DNA of 12,400 bases from UMGS1052 sp045580005 (GTDB lineage Bacteria; Bacillota; Clostridia; Oscillospirales; CAG-382): contig JAZNMZ010000074.1 of assembly GCA_045580005.1 (NCBI GenBank), positions 1 to 12,400 on the forward strand. Reading direction: 5' to 3'. Under the pieces are notes generated by a model. The model was not told the DNA's origin, did no database searches, and saw only the letters and a program-made list of their open reading frames with translations. Position 1 is the stretch's first letter. Every line of letters starts with the position of its first letter. Below, in pieces: positions 1 to 7,155 of the stretch. Position numbers and translations under genes: made by a program.

Positions 1-477
1 TTGCCGAGTTCTCTTGTATCGTTGAACATAACAACACCGACACTACCAAGCTGTACGGCAAGTCTGTATACTTCCTTTACTTCGGTTTCAATCCAGAGCG
101 ACGGTTCTGCATAGTTGCGCAATAAAGCTGTGACGATAGGCTTGTGACCCACGCTGTACGCCGAGTATGTAATGCCGGGAGGACAGATAACCGTACCTTT
201 GAAAAGACCACCGCGCTCAAAGAGCACACTATCTCCGTGCTTGAGAAAGTCCGTCATTGTTGTCGTCACCGCTGTTTGAAAGGTAATACACTGTGCCGTC
301 AGTGGAATACTCTGACTTTGCATTTACTATATTATCAATCTGCCAGGCAGAGATTTCCTCGGTGAGAGCAAAAACTTCCTTGTCGCTTATTGTCCCGTCT
401 TTATATAAACCATATACCCTGCGTATGCGGTCGCCAACTTTCATATCTGCGGTAGATATATTTCTTTCGTTGCTCAT
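1..477 (-). pseudogene. E: stand-alone beta-helix module protein, frameshifted and cut by window edge
   Basis: This is the fifth copy of the module shared with A-D, and it continues past the left edge. The ATG at 477 has a strong AGGAGG-type ribosome binding site about 8 bases upstream and lies 21 bases after the stop of A, so it is probably in the same operon. Residues 1-78 match the N-terminus of C well (NI...M..VGDRI, then SEYSTDGxVYYLSN). After NNDGLS the frame runs into QARR and a stop at 229-231. The homologous protein resumes in the +1 frame at 251 (DFLKHGDSVLFERGG) and stays open for 83 codons to position 3, ending at MFNDTRELG. The roughly 20 residues expected between these points (SPETAWATL and the next helix in the paralogs) are absent, so this is a deletion plus frameshift. 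There is no signal peptide and no SLH domain. It is probably a recent pseudogene; a sequencing or assembly error is a less likely alternative. Confidence 0.85.
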
Positions 478-498
478 TATCTGTACCCCCTCCTTTGC

Positions 499-3400
499 TT
501 ACCTTATGTTAGGTTTATAATTGACAATTTCAGTATCCTCATTAAAGATAAACACCGCTGTGCTGTCATTTAGAAGTCTATACATATCGCTTGCAATATC
601 CTCCCCGACAGCGTATCTCCTGCCGTACAGGAATCCGAGCGAGCCATCAAAATTCTGAACATAAATATTGTTTTTAAGCTCAAGCAGCTTGTTTCCGGCA
701 CCCTCCAGATAGAAAATGTCGCCAAGCGAACGGTCAAAGATATTGTTTTCGGTTACAAAGTTCTTAGTATACTTTGTAAGTCCCCAGCTTACCATAGTTG
801 CAGCACCCGACGGTCTGTGTCGGCTTCCCCACCCATATCCTGTGAGCACACAGATATTGTCTGCAATATATGTGTTATAAAAATGCTGCTGTGTTGCTGC
901 ATAATCGTAGTTGTACCATTCTATCGCCCAGTGACAGTACTCAAACACATTGCCGATATACTTTACATTATCCATAAAGCAGTCTTCCTTGCCATGGGGC
1001 GCGTTGTACTGATGAGTAACGCCGGTATCATATATCTGATAGCACCAGTTATTATATGCGTACCAGCCATCGCAGCCGCCATAAACCTGAATAGAGTTAC
1101 CAACCCTTACAGTATTTGTCGGGCCATAGCCGTGCAAAATAGAGCCGCCCATATAGTCGGCAATACAGTTGCGAACCGTGACATTTTTCAGATTTCCGCC
1201 GGTAAAGCCATGACCTCCTGTGTGGCGGATGTGAATATTGTCGATAATGACATCCTGTACCTTGTCGACAGACATAAGGTGGTGATACTGACCTATCTCG
1301 ATAGAATCAAACCGCTCGCCGGGGTTACCGTATGCGCTGTAGAGATAAAGCTCTCTCTTATAAAGGTCGCTTGCGAATGTAAGGTCTTCCTTGAGGTCGC
1401 GGTAGCTTGTAAAGCCGTCGAGTCCTACAACGCGAAGCGCACCCACCAGCTCATTGTAATTCCCGAGCTCTGCTGAGTCATTAAAGACTATAACACCTAC
1501 ATTATAAACATTACGCTGCAGCTTATAGACATTCGGCACATCTGTTTCTATCCAGATGGCAGGATCTGCGTAGTTCTCATACGAGCCCGAAATAATCGGT
1601 TTTGCACCGTTTCCGTAAGCTGAGTATGTAACACCGGACATACATATTACATCGCCTCTGAAAACGCCTCCTCGTTCAAAGAGGACAACATCTCCCGGAA
1701 GCAGCATCGTGTTCTTGAGCTTTGTGAGAGTCGCCCATGCAGTTTCGGGAGAAAGCCCGTCGTTTATATCATTTCCGTTGTTGGAAATATAATAGGTTCT
1801 TCTCTCTGCTTGATACTCGGAGGGAGCGTTTACTATGTTATCTATCTGCCATTTTGAAATCTTGTCGATGCCGACAATGACATCGTTTGCGCTGACAGGT
1901 CCTGTGGTGTAGCTGTTATAGAGATTCTTTATCTGATCGCCTACAGTCACATTTCCCTCGAGGATTGTGAAGTCGCCGTCTCTGATATCTTCATCAAGAG
2001 TCCATACGACCATTCCGTCAATCACAGACGGGTTGCAGGCTGTGACTATCTCAGACGATGCCCAGTGATCTACAGTGTCATAAAATACATTGCCTGCAGC
2101 TCCGCCAACATTTGTTCTGCCGAGCATACGGTTGACGATAGTAACCACCTCTGCCCGAGTTATATTGTTATCAGGTCTGAATGTTCCGTCCTCGTAGCCG
2201 CCGACAACACCGTAATATCCGAGTTTTCCGATTGAGTCTGCATATACATTGTCATCAGAAACATCTGAAAATCTCTTTGTGCCCACAACTTCATCATCGC
2301 TGTATATCAGCGAAAGCACCTTGTATGAGAGCTCGCAGAACTGTGCTCGGGTAATAGGAATGTGCGGTCCTATTGTGTTGAATTTACCCGTCATTTTGTC
2401 AGGGATAAAGCCAAGCGTATCAAAAAGGGCTATCTGACCGTAATACCAGTCGTCTGTACCGACATCTATAATATCGGTAGTCGCATGGCTTGAAAGGACC
2501 GACAGGTCGGAAGTAATTATCCGAGCAAGGAGTGTTATAGCCTCAGCTATTGTCATGTTGTTCTGAGGACGGAATGAGCCGTCTTCATATCCCTGCACAA
2601 GAGAGGCATTTTTGTTGATAACTATCGCATCAAGAGGCTCGCAGCTTACTTCCACTTCGCCTGTAGGTAGATTGAAAATGCCGTCTTTTGCCATAATTTC
2701 CTTACCGTTAGCGAATACTTTTAAGGGAACAATTCCGACAGTATCATAGACTTTGAAGCCCAAAAACTCTGTTCCGTCATAAACGGGAGTTACCGTAGTA
2801 TCCTTTTCTGTAATAAGATAATCGTACGAACCCTTTTCAAGAACTCTCTTGCAGTCATCGTTCTTTACAATAAAAATTTTCTTTCCCGAAAAAGCTTCGC
2901 TTCCCGAAAAGTCATAATCCGCAGCAGTTTCTTTATAAAGACGCAAGACAAGGTTGCCGTTTGTTATTTCAGGTGCAAGTTTCAAGCTTGATATTGTTCC
3001 GCCATTCACAGTAATATTGATATTACCGTTAAAGTTGCCGCCGACAGAGCCCAGGATCAGGCTGTCAATAGTGCCTCCGGAGACGATAATATTGGCGTTT
3101 CCTGCGAAAGTGCCGCTTTCGTTTCCTGTGACAAGTGTTTTTATATTGCCGTCTTTGATTTCGATATTTGAAGTACTGGCAAAAAGTCCGTCGCATGAAA
3201 AGTTTCCACCATAGATACCCTCATAAATACCACCGTTGATAAGAATATTTGTCTTTGAAGAAGCATTGCCGCCGACAGAGCCGCCCGCTACTGCCTTATA
3301 GTGACCGCCGGAAAGTGTTATTAATCCGGCACCACTTCCGTATGTATTTCCGGTTGCAACTACAAACGGGGCGCTATAAGTGAATATATTATCTCCGTCC

Positions 3401-3879
3401 TGAACATAAGATTCATAAAAACTGCATTCTACGGAACTGCCGATATCAAGCACATCACCGGATGAATAAATAGGAACATCAGGCTCCGTCTTGAGTATCA
3501 GATTCCTGAGGTATGTGTCTGCCAAGAAAGTAACCTTTTCACATCCGCTCGGGTAATTAAGTACCGTTTCTGACATCTTTGAGCCAGCACCTCTGATTGT
3601 AACAGCTCCCCTGTCCTCGCTATCGGTGAACTTTGACATATCGAAAGTTCCAAGTGCAATCACAACACCGCCCGATGTGCCGAGAGCGTCGAAAGCATCG
3701 TTGATATCACGGAAACTCACATAGTTCGTTCCGTCGTATGTAAGTTTTCCCAAGGGAGCAAGAAATACTGTGCGATCACCGTTTATAATATGAACTTCGG
3801 CTGCTGCAGCCTGTGCATAAGGAACAGATACAAGCACAGTTATAACACAAAGAAGTATAAACAACAGTCTTTTAATCAT
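499..3879 (-). CDS. A: exported SLH-domain protein with C-terminal beta-helix module
   Basis: This 1126-residue surface protein starts with a signal peptide (residues 1-24, MIKRLL plus a hydrophobic core, probable cut after AQA). Residues about 30-310 are Gly/Asn-rich with repeated strands of the NGNINITVNGGT type, suggesting a first beta-helix-like region. SLH repeats follow: one at about 421-460 (GYEDGSFRPQNN, with TIAE in place of TRAE), a divergent one at about 469-530 (TRAQ), a canonical one at about 537-588 (GGYEDGTFRPDNNITRAE), and a truncated fourth start at about 598-615 (FYDTVDHWA). From about 644 comes the module shared with B-E: a helical segment, YYISNNGNDINDGLSPETAWATL at 696-718, then a beta-helix-like region to the end. 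SLH repeats of this kind bind pyruvylated secondary cell-wall polymer, so wall attachment is expected. The start has a GGAGG site 8 bases upstream. It lies 27 bases after B and precedes E. The activity of the C-terminal half is unknown; a polysaccharide lyase, hydrolase or binding protein is possible. Confidence 0.93.
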   Translation of the reverse strand: MIKRLLFILLCVITVLVSVPYAQAAAAEVHIINGDRTVFLAPLGKLTYDGTNYVSFRDINDAFDALGTSGGVVIALGTFDMSKFTDSEDRGAVTIRGAGSKMSETVLNYPSGCEKVTFLADTYLRNLILKTEPDVPIYSSGDVLDIGSSVECSFYESYVQDGDNIFTYSAPFVVATGNTYGSGAGLITLSGGHYKAVAGGSVGGNASSKTNILINGGIYEGIYGGNFSCDGLFASTSNIEIKDGNIKTLVTGNESGTFAGNANIIVSGGTIDSLILGSVGGNFNGNINITVNGGTISSLKLAPEITNGNLVLRLYKETAADYDFSGSEAFSGKKIFIVKNDDCKRVLEKGSYDYLITEKDTTVTPVYDGTEFLGFKVYDTVGIVPLKVFANGKEIMAKDGIFNLPTGEVEVSCEPLDAIVINKNASLVQGYEDGSFRPQNNMTIAEAITLLARIITSDLSVLSSHATTDIIDVGTDDWYYGQIALFDTLGFIPDKMTGKFNTIGPHIPITRAQFCELSYKVLSLIYSDDEVVGTKRFSDVSDDNVYADSIGKLGYYGVVGGYEDGTFRPDNNITRAEVVTIVNRMLGRTNVGGAAGNVFYDTVDHWASSEIVTACNPSVIDGMVVWTLDEDIRDGDFTILEGNVTVGDQIKNLYNSYTTGPVSANDVIVGIDKISKWQIDNIVNAPSEYQAERRTYYISNNGNDINDGLSPETAWATLTKLKNTMLLPGDVVLFERGGVFRGDVICMSGVTYSAYGNGAKPIISGSYENYADPAIWIETDVPNVYKLQRNVYNVGVIVFNDSAELGNYNELVGALRVVGLDGFTSYRDLKEDLTFASDLYKRELYLYSAYGNPGERFDSIEIGQYHHLMSVDKVQDVIIDNIHIRHTGGHGFTGGNLKNVTVRNCIADYMGGSILHGYGPTNTVRVGNSIQVYGGCDGWYAYNNWCYQIYDTGVTHQYNAPHGKEDCFMDNVKYIGNVFEYCHWAIEWYNYDYAATQQHFYNTYIADNICVLTGYGWGSRHRPSGAATMVSWGLTKYTKNFVTENNIFDRSLGDIFYLEGAGNKLLELKNNIYVQNFDGSLGFLYGRRYAVGEDIASDMYRLLNDSTAVFIFNEDTEIVNYKPNIR

Positions 3880-3906
3880 ATTAGTTTCCTCCAGTGATAA
3901 TGGAAA

Positions 3907-5385
3907 TTACTTCTTTGCAGGAGTGTAGTTTTCGATAGTTTTATCTTCATTGAAAGCGCATACAGCGGTTGTATCGTTAAGCACCTGCTTCATTGTGTCA
4001 AGAATGTTGCTGTCGTACTTATATATCTCGTCATAGATATGTCCAAGACAGCCACCGTCGTTCTGAACATAAAGGTTATCCTTGAGTTCAAGCGCCATAT
4101 TTCCTCTACCCTCAAGCAGGAAAATATCGCCTATTGAGCGGTCATAGATATTGTTCTCTGCCACAAAGTTTCTTGTGTTCTTTGTAAGGCCCCAGCTTAC
4201 CATGGCCGCAGCTCCTGCCGGTCTGTGACGGCTTCCCCAGCCGTAGCCTGTGAGAATACAGATATTGTCGGCAATGTATGTGTCGTAAAAATGCTGCTGA
4301 CAGGGCTCATAGTCATAGTTGTACCACTCTATTGCCCAATGGCAGTATTCAAACACATTGCCCCTGTATTCAACATTGTCCATAAAGCAGTCCTGCTTGT
4401 CGAAGGGTGCATTGTACTGATGAGTAACACCTGTGTCATATATCTGGTAGCACCAGTTATTGTAGCAATACCAGCCGTCACACCAGCCGTAGTCCTGCAG
4501 AGAGTTACCCACTCTGACCGTGTTGACAGGACCGTAGCCGTGAAGTATTGAACCTCCAAGATAGTCTGCAATACAATTGCGAACCGTTACATTCTTAAAG
4601 TTACCGCCGGTATATCCGTGACCGCCTGTATGTCTGATGTGGAGATTGTCAACAACTACATCCTCAACATCAGCAAACATAACAAGATGATGATACCAGC
4701 CGAGCTCGATAGAATGGAATCTCTCGCCCGGATTACCATCCTTACTGTAAAGATAAAATTCCTTTGTATAAAGGTCGCTTGCGAATGTGAGGTCTTCCTT
4801 GAGGTCGCGATAGCCTGTAAAGTCATTAAGTCCCACAACCTGCAACGCTCCTACAATTTCGTTATAATTGCCTAGCTCTGCCGAATCATTGAATACGGCA
4901 ACTCCTACATTGTATATCGGAAGTGTTAGCTTATATACATTTGGTACTTCTGTTTCAATCCATAGTGCAGGGTCTGCATAGTTGCGGTCTGAACCCGAAA
5001 TCACAGGCTTGTCGCCGACTCCGTATGAAGAGTATGTAATACCAGACTGACACACAATATCGCCCCTGAAAAGACCTCCGCGCTCGAGGAGTACAGCGTC
5101 GCCCTTCTTGAGCAAGTTCTTAACTTCTTCAGTCTTGAGCTTCCCGAGAGTAGCCCATGCTGTCTCGGGAGAGCGTCCGTCGTTATTATCGTCGCCGTTG
5201 TTTGAAATATAATAAACATTGCCGTCCTTAGGATACTCCGACTGCGAATTTACGATTTTATCAATCTGCTCTCTCGACAAAGAATGAATCTCCGAAAATA
5301 GCTCCTTATCGGAAAGAGAGCCATTCTTATATCCGTTATAAAGGTTCTTAATTGCGCCTGATACTTTTTCATAGATTTTTTCCAT
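3907..5385 (-). CDS. B: stand-alone beta-helix module protein, no signal peptide
   Basis: This 492-residue protein is first in the B-A-E operon. It corresponds to the C-terminal half of A without the signal peptide, N-terminal region and SLH array. Residues 1-50 form a helical segment (IKNLYNGYKNGSLSDKELF, then EQIDKIVNSQSEY). Residues 57-80 carry YYISNNGDDNNDG and SPETAWATL, a signature common at the start of extracellular right-handed beta-helix proteins. Residues about 240-440 hold the conserved core: RHTGGHG (251-257), WCYQIYDTG (311-319), DCFMDN (332-337), CHWAIEWYNYDY (348-359), GWGSRHR (382-388) and NNIYDRS (411-417). It has eleven cysteines, which is high for an exported Gram-positive protein. 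The N-terminus, MEKIYEKVSG, has no hydrophobic stretch, so classical secretion is not expected. An AAGGAG site lies 7 bases before the ATG. The function is not recognised; the fold is inferred. Confidence 0.92.
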   Translation of the reverse strand: MEKIYEKVSGAIKNLYNGYKNGSLSDKELFSEIHSLSREQIDKIVNSQSEYPKDGNVYYISNNGDDNNDGRSPETAWATLGKLKTEEVKNLLKKGDAVLLERGGLFRGDIVCQSGITYSSYGVGDKPVISGSDRNYADPALWIETEVPNVYKLTLPIYNVGVAVFNDSAELGNYNEIVGALQVVGLNDFTGYRDLKEDLTFASDLYTKEFYLYSKDGNPGERFHSIELGWYHHLVMFADVEDVVVDNLHIRHTGGHGYTGGNFKNVTVRNCIADYLGGSILHGYGPVNTVRVGNSLQDYGWCDGWYCYNNWCYQIYDTGVTHQYNAPFDKQDCFMDNVEYRGNVFEYCHWAIEWYNYDYEPCQQHFYDTYIADNICILTGYGWGSRHRPAGAAAMVSWGLTKNTRNFVAENNIYDRSIGDIFLLEGRGNMALELKDNLYVQNDGGCLGHIYDEIYKYDSNILDTMKQVLNDTTAVCAFNEDKTIENYTPAKK

Positions 5386-5508
5386 AATTTTTCTCCTTTT
5401 TTACAAAGAAATATTTTGTTAATAGTCCTTTTGAATATATTTCTCCTACTGTTAAATTTAGTCGAAATACTTCAAGTATATTATATCTTTTTTTGTGCAT
5501 TATTGCAA
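5386..5508 (-). promoter_or_regulatory. Sigma-A promoter and leader of the B-A-E operon
   Basis: On the minus strand, TTGCAA (5503-5508) and TATAAT (5480-5485) are separated by exactly 17 bases, giving a near-consensus housekeeping promoter. The transcript should start near 5473, leaving a leader of about 88 bases before the ATG of B. The leader contains an 8-base inverted repeat (5407-5414 with 5437-5444) enclosing about 22 bases. It is AT-rich and not clearly functional. The ribosome binding site at 5393-5398 lies outside it. Confidence 0.8.
5467..5479. promoter_or_regulatory. Possible operator: perfect 13-base inverted repeat at the start site
   Basis: ATACTTCAAGTAT is a perfect inverted repeat (6-base arms around one base). 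It lies directly against the -10 box of the B promoter and covers the predicted transcription start. The position suits a repressor site, but a 6-base arm in AT-rich DNA can arise by chance. No regulator gene is visible nearby. Confidence 0.3.
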
Positions 5509-5550
5509 TAGTTATTTTCGAATTTTGATATACAAAAACGACCCGAAATT

Positions 5551-5598
5551 ACAAAAAAACGACCCGCAAGGAATGTCACCCTGCAAGTCGTTTTTGTG
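5551..5598 (-). terminator. Intrinsic terminator of the D-C operon
   Basis: About 20 bases after the stop of C, the minus-strand transcript reads ACAAAAACGACTTGCAGG, a short loop, then CCTTGCGGGTCG and seven T. This is an A-rich/T-rich stem with G-U pairs, followed by a T-run, typical of a rho-independent terminator. A second copy of the 3' arm (complement of 5532-5544) follows immediately and could pair with the same 5' arm. Confidence 0.8.
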
Positions 5599-5617
5599 AA
5601 AATAGCTTTTATAAGTA

Positions 5618-7138
5618 TTATTTTGTTTTAGGACTATAGTCGATAATTTCCTTATCGTAGTTATAAAGGACTGCTGAAGTCTTGTCGCCTATAACATCTC
5701 TGATGATTTCCTCTGCGCCCTCGTCCATATAATAGAATCTGTCTTTATCTACAAATCTTCCGAGAGGCTTGTTATCGGAGAAGACATAAAGATTTTCTTT
5801 GAGCTCAGTCTTCCTGTGTCCCTCGCCCAAAAGGTCGAACATTCTGCCTCTAACGCGGTCAATGATGTTATTTGTGATAACAAAGTTTTCGGTATTTCCT
5901 GTAAGACCCCAGCACTCGATAGCGCAGTCGTGAGCCTTTCTGTGCTCATAGATGGTACCCCAGCCAAAACCGTTCATACGGCAGATATTATCGGCAACAT
6001 ACTGGTTGTGCACATACTGATCTGTTGTAGCATAGTCATAGTTATAATACTCGATAGACCAGTGACAGAGCTCGATGATATTACCCACAAACTGAATATT
6101 GTCCATAAAGCAGTCTTGCTTGTCAGCGCCAACATTATACTGGTTTGTAATACCCGTGTCATACGCCTGGTAACACCAGTTGTTGTAAAGATAGAATCCG
6201 TCACACGCTCCGTAAAGCTCGATAGCGTTGCCATAGCGTGTAAGACCGTTTTCAAATCCGACAGTTCTGATTACAGACCCTCCGACATAGTCAACGATAC
6301 AGTTACGGACTATTACATTGTTATTAACGCCCATGCCTATACCGTGACCGCCCGAATGTCTGACTCTGAGATTGTCGATTATAACATTTCCGGGATATCT
6401 TACATCAACAGGTCTTCCGTTTGCTCCGATTTCGATAGATTCGTAAACTTCGCCGGGGTTTCCGCTGCTGCAGTAAAGATAAAGCTCGTTTGTGTCAAGG
6501 TCGCTTGCATACTGATAATCGGCATTAAGGTCCTTGTAGCCCGTGAAGCCCTCCACACCGACAACCTTAAGGTCGCCGAGCAGCTCGTGATAGTTACCGA
6601 GCCTGCCTGTGTCATTGAACACTATAATTCCAACATTGTTTAAAAGTCCGTCGTATTTGTACACATTGGGCACATCAGTCTTATGCCAAAGTGAACGATC
6701 TGCGTAGTTACGCAAAGAAGCCGAAATGATAGGCTTGGGTCCCTTGCCGTAGGCAGAATATGTAACACCGGAAGCACAGAAAAACTTACCTCTGAACACA
6801 CCGCCTCTTTCAAAAAGAACCGTGTCGCCCGGCTTGAAAAAGCCCTCTTTTTCTGCATCCCTTATCTTGTCAAGAGTTGCCCACGCACTCTCGGGCGAGA
6901 GACCGTCGTTTGAGTCGTTTCCGGCATTGGAAAGATAATATACATTACCATCGGTAGAATACTCTGATTCTGCATTTATGATATTGTCTATCTGCCACTT
7001 TGAAAGGATATCTATGCCCTCGAAAACCTTCTTGTCATCAATCTTTCCTTGTTTGTAATCGTCATACAGTGTCTTGATTCTGTCGCCGAGTGTCACCTCG
7101 GGCATTTTCGGTGCTGTGATATTAAGTTTAGTTCCCAT
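5618..7138 (-). CDS. C: stand-alone beta-helix module protein, no signal peptide
   Basis: This 506-residue protein is the second gene of the D-C operon, starting 17 bases after the stop of D with an AAGGGA site upstream. Like B it is the isolated module. A short polar N-terminus is followed by the helical segment (VTLGDRIKTLYDDYKQGKIDD, then WQIDNIINAESEY at about 48-60), YYLSNAGNDSNDGLSPESAW at 68-87, and GDTVLFERGG at 104-113. The beta-helix-like core has RHSGGHG (260-266), YGNAIELYG (302-310), WCYQAYDTG (321-329), CFMDN (343-347) and CHWSIEYYNYDY (358-369). It differs from A and B in NQYN instead of HQYN, and in a changed region after GFGWG (IYEHR rather than SRHR). There is no signal peptide, transmembrane segment or SLH domain. 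Shared motifs place its core with D, while its N-terminus is closest to E. Function unknown. Confidence 0.92.
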   Translation of the reverse strand: MGTKLNITAPKMPEVTLGDRIKTLYDDYKQGKIDDKKVFEGIDILSKWQIDNIINAESEYSTDGNVYYLSNAGNDSNDGLSPESAWATLDKIRDAEKEGFFKPGDTVLFERGGVFRGKFFCASGVTYSAYGKGPKPIISASLRNYADRSLWHKTDVPNVYKYDGLLNNVGIIVFNDTGRLGNYHELLGDLKVVGVEGFTGYKDLNADYQYASDLDTNELYLYCSSGNPGEVYESIEIGANGRPVDVRYPGNVIIDNLRVRHSGGHGIGMGVNNNVIVRNCIVDYVGGSVIRTVGFENGLTRYGNAIELYGACDGFYLYNNWCYQAYDTGITNQYNVGADKQDCFMDNIQFVGNIIELCHWSIEYYNYDYATTDQYVHNQYVADNICRMNGFGWGTIYEHRKAHDCAIECWGLTGNTENFVITNNIIDRVRGRMFDLLGEGHRKTELKENLYVFSDNKPLGRFVDKDRFYYMDEGAEEIIRDVIGDKTSAVLYNYDKEIIDYSPKTK

Positions 7139-7155
7139 AATAATTCCCTTTTAAA

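Noticed and set aside
228..262. Programmed ribosomal frameshift in E
   Set aside because: No slippery heptamer or stimulating hairpin is evident, and about 20 residues present in all paralogs are missing, which frameshifting cannot restore.
1820..1950. Dockerin-like segment before the module (VGDxIKxLYxxYxxG)
   Set aside because: It lacks the paired calcium-loop pattern of Asp/Asn residues and the duplicated 22-residue repeats of a dockerin, so a cellulosome link is not supported.
817..6643. Long plus-strand open frames opposite A, B, C and D (for example 817-1476, 4225-4551 and 5816-6643)
   Set aside because: They lie antisense to the conserved core of each paralog and resemble one another only because the sense strand is conserved. 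They have no ribosome sites, and the sense frames carry the clear domain motifs.
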